Counted from the stretch's first letter, positions 1 through 12,090 are shown. The stretch: 64,000 bases of DNA from Cyclina sinensis (GCA_012932295.1 JAAONU010000016.1:36735241-36799240); one strand, 5' to 3'. Numbers and translations: made by a program. The notes: generated by a model not told the origin, from the letters alone.

Positions 1-737
1 ATGCCAACGAAAAATTTGTATACAACAAAAATGCGATTAAAGAAACCAGATCGGGCATTTTGATCATCTCGGGGTCGGTGAGTCTCCGTCCTTTTCGTTC
101 ATATAAGCGTTGAGGTTTTGTGCAGTATTGGTTTTTAAATTACCGATTTGTACAGACTCTGGCCCTCATAGAATATAATTCCTGCAATTTTTGTTTGTTT
201 TTAAATTTGTCTTCAGTCCGTTGTTTTCTGGTGAATTTGCCAAAATAGAAAGTACTAGTAGGTTATTTTTAGGTTAATATCACGTGACAGATATCGTTAT
301 CTTTCGGCTGCTAATTACATTTATACGGTCCTGTCAGAAAGTTTAAATGCAAGATCTGTGACACGATAAAGTGTAAATACAATCACGACTAAGTAGTGTT
401 AATTGCCATAAAACAAACAAAGCGTCTTATCGGTGCTAATTTTAATTTGAGGTCGCTGCATCACAGACGAAATGCCGACATCTTACACATCATATAATTG
501 ATACAGAAAGGGTTTTACGCACATTTTATGGATCAAAAACAAAGAGGCGATGTATGACTATTAACTATAATTGACACAGGAAATTAAAATCCACGAATTT
601 AAGACCCAACGAAAAAGTCATTTTGCCTTGAATCACGAAATTTTATGCCCACGAATATAAATGATTTCACAGTTTTTTCAGAAAAAAACGCTTTAAGTAC
701 TCATAAGATAATGTTAAGAGAATTTTGTCCATTTCAG
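1..737 (+). other. Intron or upstream flank of the first GPR157-like copy
   Basis: No coding segment is visible here. The last ~70 bases before the acceptor (TTTCAG ending at 737) resemble the intron before exon 2 of the second copy (15265-15331), so this is probably the 3' part of intron 1. The second copy's exon 1 lies only 390 bp upstream of its exon 2, but no equivalent exon 1 is found in 1-737. It must therefore lie left of the window behind a longer intron, or be lost. Confidence 0.6.
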
Positions 738-1566
738 TTGTAATTGTCTTGATTCTGCTGCTCAATGACTATCTAGGAGAAGATTACTGCATTGGTACTG
801 GAGTGTGGTGCGGAATCAAGAGTAATCTCCCCAAAGATGAAGTAGAAAAATGGATGTATATTGCCGATATCGCCTGGCAGATCTCTTGCTACCTGATTGC
901 GTGTATTCTCTATATTCATCTGAAATTTTATCTAGTAAGTACCTTGGGTCTATATAATTAAAGTTTTATTTAGGCAGGGCAAGCTACATCCATGTATTAC
1001 CAGCTGATACAAAAATAATTTGTGTAAAAAGAAAAATCTTTCGCCTTGTCTTGAGAGATACGGATACATATACATTGTACTTAGTATTAAGTATGTTCTT
1101 ATTTTGCTTCAGTTAGAAAATTGATGTCTGTTAAACTAAGTATTCTGTTAGCGCCGTCTGATCTGAAAACTTTGTTCTATTTTATGCAATTACTGTTTCA
1201 TTTTATTATTTTTTTTTTTAGAAATTGTATTATAAAGGCTCAAAACTCGCAGATGTTGCAAACAGGCTGAGAAATGAAGACGAAAATTTTGTGTTTGTGT
1301 GGATGATCATATATCTTCTGAAACTTTGGGGATTTACTCGATTTTTTATAACCACATATGCAGACAACGATATCTTAAAAAAATCGACGATGAGAAACTT
1401 TTTGAACTTTTTACTCATCATGCAAAGTTACGGTGCCAGTGGTCAGGCCTTCTGGAACTGTATTCTTTTCTGTTTTCTCGACAAAACTGTACGGGAAAAT
1501 ATGAAACTTTGGTTGAAATTCATTTACTACTGCAAAAAACGAGAAAGATTGCTAGGAGACTTATAG
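738..1566 (+). CDS. GPR157: GPR157-like seven-helix receptor, copy 1 (exons 2 and 3; 5' part outside the window)
   Basis: Two exons are visible: 738-934 (197 nt, enters in phase 1, ends on a codon boundary before GTAAGT) and 1222-1566 (acceptor TTTTTAG, stop TAG). They encode the end of TM4, the second extracellular loop with DYLGEDYC and GVWCGIKS, TM5, an intracellular loop, TM6 (VFVWMIIYLLKLWGFTRFF), TM7 (QSYGASGQAFWNCILFCFL) and a short tail. The WCGI loop, the D/E-N-FVF start of TM6 and the TM7 pattern match animal GPR157, an orphan receptor reported to signal through Gq in neural progenitors. The translation is nearly identical to the copy at 14498-16204, differing mainly in the tail. 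Whether the copy is functional depends on exon 1, which is not in the window. No frameshift or premature stop is seen in the visible exons. Confidence 0.82.
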
Positions 1567-3015
1567 CACTGAAGAAAACAATTTGTTGGTCAGAGAAAAT
1601 GTCGAAGGAAGTAAGGCTACACCAATTAGCACTAACACAACACTCTGGTCTGAGGAACTAACCGTTTATTGATTGCATTTTTTATTTAACATTGTCAAAT
1701 GAGCACATCCTCCCTTTTTTTCTTGTAGACTACGGAAATATCAATCTTTGCTGAAAGCGAGAGATTTTTATTTTATTTTGGAAGAACCTAACTGCTCCCG
1801 TCTCTTTAAAAGCTTTCTTACATTAGACATACAAAAAAGGATTGTGAGTGTTACGTTCAGTTCTTAGTAAATACTAACACTAGTCCAAAATACTTGACAA
1901 ACAACGACATAAAACACAAGAAGACCAAATGGGTCTGGGTCGCTTTCCTCCCAACAGTTCTGACCCCAGAGCCAGGATTTGTAAAAGTTTGGTAGAGGTC
2001 CACTAGATAATGCTACAAAAATATCTAAGCTAAAGCCATGTGGTTTCAGACGATTTTTAAAACGTTATCATATGGAACTCTATGTAAAATTAAGTGGGCA
2101 AATTTTGACACAAGGGCTATGATTTGCATAAACTTGGTAGCGATTTTACTCAACAAATATCTAAATTTCAGGCTTTTTAGTTTCTAACAAGAAGATTTTT
2201 TAAGCCTTTGTAAAATCAAGTGACACTTTGGGCGGGGCCAGTTCTATCCCTAGAGTCGTGAATTATCAGATTTTGGTAGAGGTCTACTACATAATGCTAT
2301 AAACCAAATATCTAATGTCTAAGCCTCAGACAAAAAGATTTTAAAAGTTGTTTTCTTTTAGCTGCCATGCCAACCAGAGTTCTGCATGGAATGCAATTTT
2401 TTACAAGAAATTTGAAAGTGTGGTTGCAATTGGCATACTGGTATAAGAGATATTGTTTAAAGTTAATTGTGGACGACGGACAGAGAACAGATGGACAACG
2501 GACAAAACAGCATACTAAAAGCTGGAGATAATAAAGTATTCTAAACCATTCAGTGAAGAGTACGATGAGCGTACTGACGTTGCTTAAATGAATAACTTTG
2601 CCCATGAAAGATAGTATGTGATTTTACCTTGTCATTACTTATTCCCTTTCAAAGCAGAGCTTCGGACAAGCCTCGGTAAATGCTTTTAATTTCAATTGAA
2701 AGCATTAGCTTAGAACATCATTACAAGAACAGAAAAGAACTGTTATCAGAGGATGGTCCAGAAACTTGGCAGATATTTCGCTCATCACTCACAGGAAACT
2801 AAACACTTTAAAGAAAAAACGCCCGTTGCTTGTTGATTCATAAATGACCATTAAGTTGGTTTTTTACAGTACGACTTGGATGTTTGTTAATTATTGTGAT
2901 ACAAAGACCTTAGTAAATTGAATATAATGTTAATTACAGAGCATTGTTTCGGTACCCTTACAGTCTTCTTATAAAGCATCCAATGGGTTATGTCAAATAA
3001 TTGAATTGTACAGAA
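1567..3015 (+). other. 3' flank of GPR157-like copy 1, homologous to the flank of copy 2
   Basis: This stretch aligns piecewise with 16205-17600 downstream of the second receptor. Shared blocks include TTGCATTTTTTATTTA after the stop, CTTTTTTTCTTGTAGAC (one unit of the motif amplified in copy 2), CAGGAAACTA, AACGCCCG and TTATTGTGATA. The alignment is broken at about 1840-2650, where copy 1 carries an extra ~0.8 kb containing a degraded pearl-like element. No separate gene is seen. Confidence 0.6.
1925..2535 (-). mobile_element. Degraded pearl-like repeat element, minus orientation
   Basis: On the minus strand this matches the long element at 48597-50860. Shared phrases, read on +, are TTTGGTAGAGGTCCACTA, ATAATGCTA and GACCCCAGAG, repeated about 260 bp apart, plus GTGGACGACGGACAG, the complement of the CGTCCGTCGTCCAC motif. 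It is short and diverged and lacks the terminal motifs. It interrupts homology between the two receptor flanks, so it probably inserted after the receptor duplication. Confidence 0.55.
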
Positions 3016-3221
3016 TATTTACTTTCCATGTGTCTTGTTCTAAACTTCATGTGTCTTGTTCTAAACTTAAGGCTTCTGTTTTCGGAACTTTCTTTTCATT
3101 ATGCATCTGTCATTCTAGAGTTCTGACAACCTAGCACTACACAAATTTAATTGAGACGTGAACTTTTTTCAAATACTGCTTACAACATGTGGAACCATTC
3201 AACATTCAAGTGCAATAACAG

Positions 3222-3905
3222 AAACATTTATAGAGTTGCCTTATGACCATAGCGAAACATTTTTATTTTATGCCTACCAATGAAATATAGGGAAATATCA
3301 GTGAGATAAAAGTGATAATACACTGTTTTGAATCAGTTAATTACCATTTTGATAATACATGTTTGTGCCCGAACTATTGAATATTGAGTATTAATCCGCT
3401 TTTATAATTAAAGTATGTATGGCAAAATTCAATAAATATTGATAAACTGTGTAGACAAAAATAAATATTATTTGATGAAAGTGTATTCAGTTTATTTCAG
3501 CAGAAGTAAAGTTATCATATGTATTGGAGATTGTCTGCACTTTTTTGTGCGGAGTAACCAAAGTACGCATTAACTGATTTGGGGCTCACCATGGGGAATT
3601 TATTGAAGGCCCTGATTAAAAATGTCATAAAAAAAAACCATTTTTGACGTGTTGGCATAAAATAAAAAGAAAATTTGTTTGTTTTTTAGTGGAAGATGGG
3701 AATTTATTTCATCTCGTGAACACCATATGTTGATATTTTCACGAGTGGCTGCGCCACTCGTGAAAATATCACATATGGTGTTCACTCGATGAAATAAATT
3801 CTCATCTTCCACAAAAACAAACAAATATCCTCTATATAAAGTTGCCTTATGACCAAAGCGAAACATTTATAGAGTTGCCTTATGACCAAAGCGAAACATT
3901 TTTAT
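3222..3905 (+). repeat. 33-bp direct repeat, three partial copies around a fold-back element
   Basis: The unit GAGTTGCCTTATGACC followed by A(A/T)AGCGAAACATTTAT occurs at about 3222-3272 and twice in tandem at about 3836-3905. A palindromic element (3668-3832) lies between the first and second occurrences. The repeats may represent local slippage rather than a target duplication, because they lie several hundred bases apart. Confidence 0.6.
3668..3832. mobile_element. Fold-back (palindromic) element A
   Basis: This is an almost perfect hairpin. The centre GAGTGGCTGCGCCACTC is flanked by arms GATATTTTCACGAGTGG / CCACTCGTGAAAATATC, then CACCATATG / CATATGGTG, then GGAAGATG..AATTTATTTC and its complement GAAATAAATT..CATCTTCC. 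The outer right end is CAAATATCCTCT. Elements at 9484-9663 and 59708-59853 share the terminal AGAGGATATTTG (or complement) and the general plan. It has no coding capacity, so it is a non-autonomous fold-back/MITE-like element. Confidence 0.75.
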
Positions 3906-6540
3906 CACAGCATACATGATATATAAACGATATCTTTTTGAAGTTAATCTATTCCTTATTTTAACTTTTGCAGTTGTTTTTCATTTATTTTTTTAGAATA
4001 GACAAACATTAATAAAAAAATAAAATATCGAAACTATGAAGTGCCTTAAAATTGACCATTTTGTTTCTTTGTGAAAATGATTAATTTAAATCTTCAGTTT
4101 TATCAATCATTCTTCACTAAGTACACTCAACTTTTTAATAAAATTAGATCTTCACGTGTATGAATCTATTTTCTTAATTATTATTATATTAATACATCAG
4201 TTAAAACTTCTTTTGCTCAATAACTTGACAATTGAAATTCTGATGACACTGTCAGTAATATTTGTCCCACAGAAAGAACACTTGCGTTGAATATATTTAC
4301 AACATTTAATAAAAATTAACAGGTCTACAGAAAGAACTCTCCTATCATATCCAGGAACTTGTGAATACTATCTTAGAAATATTCAATGTAGCATTTTTTC
4401 TTCAGAAATATAAACGTATGAAGACAATGTCAATGCCTTTGTTTCATTTCCGTTAGCTTTAACGATAATCTAAGTGAATCAAACAAAATTTCATAAACTG
4501 TAAAGAAACACGTATCAAATCAGTTAGAATATCAAAGAAAAACAAACCTATTCCGAACTGTTAACAAATATAGTTTGTTGGACTCGCCTAATCCACTTGT
4601 CGAGTTTGTCGGGCAAACTTTAATAGAGTACATGTATTCTATATTCAGTATCTGCACTGAAATTGATTAAAAACTAACTGAACTGCTGATTCTTTCTATT
4701 TGATACCTGTATGAGTAGTCTGTATTCGATATACTAATTTAATACATTGAAATAGTGACTTAATTGCCGAGATACACACGTCTGTAAACTTCAGTTGAGT
4801 AGTCTATACTCAGTGCGCGGACTTGCGCTAAATACAGTAGAAAATGTCACTAAATTTATTTAATTTTTGTCTGCAAATTTATCAGTTTTCTTTATTCAGT
4901 TCACTCATATGTTCTGAATACACTGACAAGGATACTGAATTGCTGAAACCACAGAATTGTACATGTTTTTTTATATCAGTTACACTGATTGGCGCTTCAT
5001 TGTTTGAGAGGGTTATTGCTTTGCTTGACTCAAAGGTCTGCAATAGAAATCGAATATTCTTAAATCAGTATATATAACCTTGCACTGAATAGTAGAGTTT
5101 CATCTGGCTTGTTTTCTTAGATCTTCGATTCTGTATAAAGTATCTCATATATTTACAAAGGTTCACTAGAATGAAAAGAATACTGGAATCAGCAACCCTT
5201 GTAGTATTACCGAAGACGAAGGTCTAATTTTATAGAGGGGTTAATATACCATATCCAAATTTTCAAACATTTGAACAAAGAAGCTGAAAACACCTTCAAC
5301 ACTGCACAAACTCCTCTGGTCCCTGCATACACAACTGAGCAAAGAAATGAGTTTGCCACTGTATCAATTCCTATAATTAAGAATGGGTAAATAAATTACT
5401 CAAGTTTAACTAAGAGCTGAAAATTATTTCTTGGTGTAAACTGTTGTATCTGAAGCTACACGTGGTTTTGTTTACAAGAGATAAGGGTTCAGTGTTACCA
5501 TTCATCATGTGTCAGATAAGCCCAGCCTACTCTCCTTTTATGCTTAATGGCTTTACTACCGCTGTATCAGCCAGGTAGGACCCGGCGTTTAAGTATATAA
5601 ACCGAATAGAAATATTGAATACTGCATCAACGAATCTGCTCTGAATATACACTTTAATAAAGAATTTTAACACTGCACTAACTGCATAACAACATCTTGT
5701 CCCAATAAAAACAACTAAGTTGAAAAATTCATCATTTCATCAACTACACTGGCCCTTATGTTCAGCTTAAGAGATAAAAAAGGGAACACAACATCAACCC
5801 TGGTCAGATCTATTTACAGTTTAACAAAGAAATTGAAAACTTCACCAACTACACTTGCTCTGTATATACAGCTAAGCAGAGAAGATAAACAGTTCATAAA
5901 CTCTGGCCCTCTATCAAAAGCTAGACAGAGAAATGCAATACTTCATCCACTAACTTCCATTAATATACAAACTGATTAGACAAGTTGAACAATCAACTAC
6001 CATTGTAATGTTTATAAAGTAACTATATATTTATGACAAAGGGACTTAACAACCATTGCCCAACAGTTCTTCTCAAACCTGTTTCTTCGATTCAAGATTT
6101 ATTATATACATCAAGAAAATTGGAAATCTAAATATTCTATTAATAAAACGAGGGTACTCGGCCATTTTCCCTGAGTAAGTCTTAAAACTAAGGAAAAAAA
6201 ACGTTTCGTAAGATATGTTAAGATTGAAACATTTCGAACTCGAAATCTGTTTTAGGAATTTAATAGCACTATACTACACTAGTGTTTAGTGGGTAGAGCC
6301 GAGTACAACCGTTTTAAAGGTGGTCAGTCGTGTAAATTAAGAACTATCTAATACATACATAAAGAAAATTTAATTCGTAACAGCTAACTTGTTCGTCTAA
6401 ACAATATCTTTAAAGCTACTGACTCACAGAATTTAGCTTTAAAATGTTTTTCTTTAAAATTAAAAAAAAAGTTGGTGTACTATGGAAAAAAGCAAATGTT
6501 ATGCTTCTATACATTATGAAAACTGAAGACAAGATAATTT
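3906..6540. other. AT-rich noncoding stretch with faint degenerate repeats
   Basis: No gene is supported here. From about 5280 to 5990, phrases such as CAACTACACT..GC(C/T)CT, CAGCTAAGCAGAGAA and CTTCA(C/T)CAACTACAC recur at irregular spacing. This suggests an old, decayed minisatellite with units of roughly 60-100 bp. The open frames here (for example 5758-5979) are products of that repeat and show no recognisable domain. Confidence 0.35.
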
Positions 6541-6544
6541 GATT

Positions 6545-6612
6545 TCAACAGGATTCAAACCCATTAGCAGCAGCAGCGACCAAGACCACTGAACCACAGT
6601 GCAGGGTTCTTT
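6545..6612 (-). mobile_element. tRNA-derived SINE head, degraded, minus strand
   Basis: On the minus strand, an A-box-like TGTGGTTCAGTGG is followed about 30 bases on by a B-box-like GGGTTTGAATCC. This is the layout of a tRNA-type internal RNA polymerase III promoter. The rest of the cloverleaf does not fold well, so it is called a SINE remnant rather than a tRNA gene. Confidence 0.5.
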
Positions 6613-7148
6613 ACAAATGAAAACAATTATAATGTAAATAAAGTATCCACCCAGTGGCTAACCGGGTATTTTTTTACCGATAAAAGTGTGAAAAACTTCA
6701 CTTTATGATGTTTTGTTTTTTGTTTTTTTTGTTTTTTGGTAACAAAAACTGAGACAGTAACTTAGTTTAGATATGTTCTTCACAATTACAACCAAAATGT
6801 ATAAACATTTTCATTTTTTATGCATCGTCGACCCATCTGTGAGTCGGTCGCTTTAAAAGCTGATTCAGAAAATATATATTAAAAGTAACAAAGTTGAAAG
6901 TATAGATAAAAATGTACCTTCTATTATATTTTCGAATTTGATCTTTGATTGAACCGACAGAAAGCGATTTTTACCATAATCCCTTTTACTTGATGGTACA
7001 AAAATTCTCATACTAATTACAGGTATATTTATATTTGTAGTTTCTTTTCCAAGGAGTACTTACCGTTGCACATATACGTTTTTGCAATTTTAGGGTCAAT
7101 TTGAAGACTTATAAAACACTCACTTGCTAAGTAACAAATCTATAATAT

Positions 7149-7436
7149 GGAGCGGATCAGTGGTCTAGCGGTAACCCAGGGGTCCCAAGATCGATTCCCA
7201 GCTCCTCCACCAACATTACTAATTGTCTTTCGGATGAGACGTTAAACCGAGGTCCCATGTATCAGTGCTGTACACTGAGCATGCAAAAGAACCAGGGGTG
7301 TCTCTGGAATGGGATGCCTTCTGTATCTTGCGCTATCCCCCACAACATAAAAAAAACTAATCTCTGCAGGGGCGCCGGTCAAATGGGCAACCAGTACCGA
7401 AGATAAATAACTCAAATAGATAGATAGATAGATAAC
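7149..7436 (+). mobile_element. tRNA-derived SINE with conserved central core and GATA-type tail
   Basis: The head at 7149-7208 has an A box (AGTGGTCTAGCGG), a B box (AGATCGATTCC) and self-complementary ends GGAGC/GCTCC. The body carries CTTTCGGATGAGACG and TTAAACCGAGGTCCC, a conserved central segment I have seen associated with invertebrate SINE families. The element ends in a (TAGA)n tail at 7416-7434. Structure is complete from head to tail, so this is one of the better preserved SINEs in the window. Assignment to a named SINE superfamily would need a database comparison. Confidence 0.75.
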
Positions 7437-8600
7437 TAATCTATTATTGTACTAAAAAGCATTTGCAAATGAGATATTTTAAACAAAAAAAATTACAATG
7501 AAAAACAAATGTTGGAAAAAAATAAACTGTCTCCACAGGGCATTTATAGCCCTAAATTAGTTTGTCCTTACATTTTTCGAAACATATCGTATGTATATAG
7601 TACATAGACAATTTCTTCGTGAAAATATGTATGAAAACTGTTCATCGACCGAAGCTTTAAACATACAGTTAAGTACAAATCTTATATAAACATTTTTTTC
7701 ATTATAATTTCATGCAAGTGTTTAAGCAAATCATATATATATCAAGGGCATTTATAACAGTCAAATATTTCTTCACAAATAGACACGTCCGAATTTTTGT
7801 CTTTTCCATCATCTTCATATTTCAGTAAGTTGGAAGATCTGAAGCTAATATTTGTTACTTATTGTGAGACCCGTAGTATTAAAATCAATAGAATCTTTGT
7901 TTAAATTGTTCTTGTGAAGTGTTCTTACTTTAAATGGCACCTAGCCATTATACTTTGATTACCGAAATAATTGATTTATTTTTCCACATCTCTAATCTTA
8001 CTCTACTCATGTATGGAGGTTACACAAATGTATTACATAATTGCAATTGTTCTGTTTTATGGATGAAAGGGACTAATTGTTTTATAATAAACTAAAGATT
8101 CTTTTACACAATACCAAACCAAAACCGACACTTTACCAATATGCAACAAAATTCCTATACATTTTTGACTTTCGCTTTTAGCGGAAGGATGCATGTTTAA
8201 GTATCTTAAGTGATACTTCCTTTGTACTCAAACAGTACTTTGTACTTTGCACTTTAAGCAAAAATATACAGTTTTTCTTCATGAATGTAATTTTTTTCTC
8301 ATAATAATACATGAGACCACCCTTTCTTCTTTCTCAGATAATGCTGGTGGATTCCAGCTCGCACGGAGCCACAACAGAACACCGTAGAAAAGCAATACAG
8401 CTTTTTTGGCTGTAAAAACTGAAATAGAACTTGCTGAAACCGACTGACCACCTTTTTATTTTTAGTAAAATTCCACTTACCTTTTGACTTGTTCGTGAAC
8501 TTTTTGCTGGTCCAAAATTTAATTTCTTCTTTTTTTCTCTTGCAAGCACTATTTTACAAGTCCACCGTATCTCAAATGTAACTCGTAGCTTTGCCATCCT
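7437..8600. other. Noncoding stretch, no feature recognised
   Basis: The sequence is AT-rich with no exon-like open frame bounded by splice signals. The minus-strand frame at 8334-8609 has no recognisable domain. Confidence 0.4.
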
Positions 8601-8604
8601 CAGT

Positions 8605-9020
8605 TTCAAAGGTCCAGAAGTGTCACGTTCTCAAAAGTTCACAGACTTGAGTCTGTTATATTGCCAAGTTTCAGAGGTACTTTGCATTCATAAGTCCCCA
8701 TGTATGAGTATCGTATATTGTAAAATTCCAGTGGTGTCGTGCATTCAAAAGTCCACAGGCATAAATATCCTTCATGTCAAAGGTCCAGAGGTACCGTGCT
8801 CACAAAAGTTCACAGGCTTGAGTCTCATATATTGTTAAGTTCCAAAGGCACTTTGCATTGAAAAGTCCACAGTATTGAATATCCTATATTTCAAAGGTCC
8901 AGAAGAAGTTAACAGGCATCCAACATTTTAGTTTTCACAGGTATCGTGCAGTTAAAGTTCACATGCCTGAGTGTTGTACATTTTTAAAATGCCCTAGGTT
9001 AAGTATTGCACTTTTTTAAG
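8605..9020 (+). repeat. Diverged minisatellite, ~61-bp unit
   Basis: Six or seven diverged units contain the phrases AAAGGTCCAGAGGTACC, CAAAAGTTCACAGGCTTGAG and TATATTG(C/T)(C/T)AAG. Units decay toward the right. The open frame at 8620-8838 is made of this repeat and is not evidence of a protein. Confidence 0.7.
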
Positions 9021-9483
9021 AATCCACATGTTAAGAGAACGATATTGTGAGAAAACTTACACTGGTCATCTTATGCACAGGTATATATTCCAATAATTTT
9101 GTAGCAGTTTTCTTTAAATAGTTTACAATATTGAAAATATCTAAACTTCGTCACTGACCCGTGCACCTGTTGCATGCACGAGTTAATTATAACTGTCGAT
9201 TCAGTTTAGATACAATAAACATTTTTCACACCGTCTTTTTCTTCATTTCGGTTAATTACGAAGATTTCAGATAATTCAGAAATTACATCTACTTACATTA
9301 ATTTTTTATTACATTTTACAAAATTCCTTCTTTTGTATTTTTCACATTCATAAGTGCAGCTTGTTTTGAATTATAATCCGCTGATTAATAATCACCTGGC
9401 CTGTGCGAGCTCGTGAAATACGGGAAATCTGTGCAATTCATTTTCCTCGTGAAAAACATATTGATATAAAGACAATAAGAAAT

Positions 9484-9663
9484 AGAGGATATTTGATTTT
9501 TTTCAGTGTGTGATCGAAAATTTATTTCACGAGTGACCATCAGATTTTTATATTTTCACGAGTGGCTATGCCACTCGTGAATTTATTTAAAATCTGATGG
9601 TCACGATTACTGATATTTTTCAGTGTGTGATGGAAATTTATTTCAGTGTGTGATCGAAAATTT
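9484..9663. mobile_element. Fold-back (palindromic) element B
   Basis: It starts AGAGGATATTTG and has centre GAGTGGCTATGCCACTC with arms ACCATCAGATTTT / AAAATCTGATGGT and the block ATCGAAAATTTATTTCA. The central GAGTGGC..GCCACTC core is shared with element A (3668-3832), but the middle part of the stem differs (CATCAGATTTT here, CACCATATG there). The right side contains a local duplication of TTTCAGTGTGTGATCG. It is non-coding. Confidence 0.7.
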
Positions 9664-10050
9664 ATTTAATCAGTCTTGTTCTAAACACCATTTCTATTTT
9701 GAATATTTACTTTACAACTTTAGTTAAGAGACAATCATGCTTATAATTATAGTTAAACTTATAGGATCTTATCAGCTTACACATATTTACAACAGAAGGC
9801 TAATTCTGTGAATATATCATATAAGATATTTCATTGGTAGAAACGGCGGTACAGTTATGACATCTTTAGCTGGTATAATTATGCCATCTTCGAAGAAGTA
9901 GATAGGGATGTATTGCTTTTCACAGGTCGGTCCGTCCGTCTGTAAGTAGACCAGACCTTGTCCGATCGAAAAATAAAGATCGTTAAGGCTACAATCCTCA
10001 GATTTGGTAGGGAGAATGGTCATTACCGTAAATGACACCATTTAATTTTG
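9664..10050. other. Short noncoding interval
   Basis: Nothing recognisable. A minus-strand frame at 9817-10041 has no known domain and abuts the 145-bp repeat array. Confidence 0.35.
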
Positions 10051-10962
10051 AGGTCATTAGTCAAGGTAACGATCACTTTCAATTTGAAAAAAAGTTTCCA
10101 TTCAATAACTCGAGTACAATATGATTCACAGCCTTCAAACTTAAACGAGTGGTTGCCCTTATTGAGTGGGAGAACTCTATTGTTTTTGATCAAAGATCAA
10201 GGTCATGGTTACCTTCAAATTTAAAATGGTTTCCGCTCAACAATTCAAATATAATTTGGCCAGGAGCCTTAAGACTTCATGGAGTGGATGCTCTTAATAC
10301 GTAGAAGACCTCTATTGTCTTAGTAGTCAATGGGTCAAATGTCAAGGTCATGATCACCTTGAAATTGAAAATGGTTTCAACTCAGTAACTCAAGCACCGT
10401 TTGATCCAGAGTCTTCAAAACTTCATTGAGTGATTTCCCTTACTGAGTTGAAAAGCCCAATTACGTTTGAAGTTAATAAGCCAAAGGTCAAGGTCACGAG
10501 ATATTAAATAAAAATGGTCTCCGCTCAATAACTTGAGTATCATTTGACCCAAAAATAATCAAGCCTCATAGGATGGTTGTCTTTATTAAGTAGAAAACTC
10601 CTATTGATTTAAGGTCAGTAAGTCACCTTGAGTTTGAAAACTATTTCCATTCAATAACTTGAGTATCACAAGGTCAAAGGTCAAGGTCATGGTTATTTTC
10701 AAATTGAAAATTGTGTCCGTTCAATAGCTCAACTGACTACTGTTCCCACATGGTTTACTCTGAATCAGTGGTGAGAGACAAATGAACATTAGACACGATG
10801 TTCGAGAGCAATTGTCATGGAGAAATTTTGCCATGCCCAGGGATCGAACCAGTGACCCTTGGATTACTAATCCAGTGCTCAACCTATATCGACCTAAGCG
10901 GGCGGGCATATCCCTTTCTGAGTAGAAATCCCTTATTGTTTTTAATATCAGTATGTCAAAGT
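10050..10962 (+). repeat. Diverged tandem array, ~145-bp unit, rich in AGGTCA motifs
   Basis: The unit runs roughly CTCAATAACTTGAGTA.. (C/A)TTTGACCCA.. AGTCTTCAAACTTCAT.. GAGTGGTTGCCCTTA.. TGAGTAGAAGA.. CTATTGTTTT.. GGTCAAGGTCA(T/C). About five copies occur between 10050 and 10720. The array resumes at about 10908-10962 after an inserted SINE. Most units contain TCAAGGTCA; 10485-10496 is AGGTCA twice head to tail, and 10671-10689 has three AGGTCA. Confidence 0.7.
10735..10908 (-). mobile_element. tRNA-Thr-like SINE inserted in the 145-bp array
   Basis: Read on the minus strand, the head (about 10829-10906) resembles a tRNA. Acceptor GCC..GGC ends pair partly, an A-box-like TAGGTTGAGCAC is present, the anticodon arm GGATTAGTAATCC presents AGT (Thr), and the B box is GGTTCGATCCC. 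The remaining body to about 10735 is AT-rich. The 145-bp array breaks at both ends of this block, which supports an insertion. Confidence 0.65.
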
Positions 10963-11064
10963 CATTTTTGATTCGATTTCTTGCTACTGCAAATACACGT
11001 GTACACTAAGAACTTTATGTATTTTATCCCGTAATCGACCGTACATTTCAGAAGCTTTGCGTCG

Positions 11065-11345
11065 ACTGACAAATAAACCTTGCATTTAGAGCTCCTGGTG
11101 CATAGAACTCTTAGCAAAAGATCCCCTGGTTCATAGAGCTTCTGGTGCATAGAAATTCTTGGGCATAGAGCTCCTGTTGCCTCAAGTTCCTGGTGCATAG
11201 AGCTCCCGATACATAGAGTGCCTTGGGCATATAGTCCCTGGTGAAAAGAGCTCCTTGTATATAAAGCTCCTGGGGGTTAAAGCTCCTAGAGGACAGAGTT
11301 CCTAGCGTAAAGAGCTCCTGGTGCATAGACTTCCTGGGCAAGAGC
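11065..11345 (+). repeat. Degenerate ~20-bp minisatellite
   Basis: About a dozen imperfect units of the type CTGGTGCATAGAGCTC. Open frames on the minus strand (10962-11198 and 11111-11464) are repeat translations and are not proposed as genes. Confidence 0.75.
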
Positions 11346-11714
11346 CCAAAGGAGCTCTTGTAATTTGTGAAAAGTTGATCGAAAACACTTTGTGAAATCC
11401 AGACATCTACACAGGCGAACAGATAGATGGACGAAAAACTAAAGATGAAAATGTCTTCGTGCATGCAATGATTGGAACTCGATGCTTCAGGACTTAAATG
11501 TGATCCTACAGACCATCATTCTTTCATGCCTATCTGTAATTTATTCATTGTGTGGAATTTTTAATAAAATATTTGCATTTATTCACCTTCTTGTTTTGTG
11601 GAAATGAACATCTTTTATTTAAATGCCAAAAAATGACTATATCATAAATTCAAATAAGAACCTATTTTACCAAACCATTCGTACTTTAATTCAAACTCGT
11701 CTAAAGAAAAATTA

Positions 11715-12090
11715 CCAGGATCCTAAAGTCGACATAGATAAGGACAAAATTTTAATATAAGTCGAAATATATTAGGACAAAATTCCAATATAAGTCGACA
11801 TGGATTAGGACAAATTCCAATATAAGTAGAAATATATAAGGACAAAATTCCAATATAAGTCGACATAGATTAGGACAAAATTCCAATATAAGTCGAAATA
11901 TATAAGGAAAAAATTCCAATATAAGTCGACATTGATTAGGACAAAATTCCAATATAAGTCGACATGGATTAGGACAAAATTCCAATATAAGTCGACATGG
12001 ATTAGGACAAAATTCCAATATAAGTCGACATGGATTAGGACAAAATTCCAATATAAGTCGACATAGATTAGAACAAAATTTCAATATTCG
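11715..12090 (+). repeat. 33-bp minisatellite, about 11 units
   Basis: The unit is AGGACAAAATTCCAATATA followed by AGTCGACATGGATT, with an alternative ending AGTCGAAATATATA in three or four units. Units are highly similar, suggesting recent homogenisation. The period is 11 codons, so the minus strand stays open (11752-12084) as a repeated 11-residue phrase. I regard this as an artefact of the array. Confidence 0.88.

Noticed and set aside
1299..1661. 120-codon + frame overlapping receptor exon 3
   Set aside because: Out of frame with the conserved receptor exon, whose translation matches its paralog.
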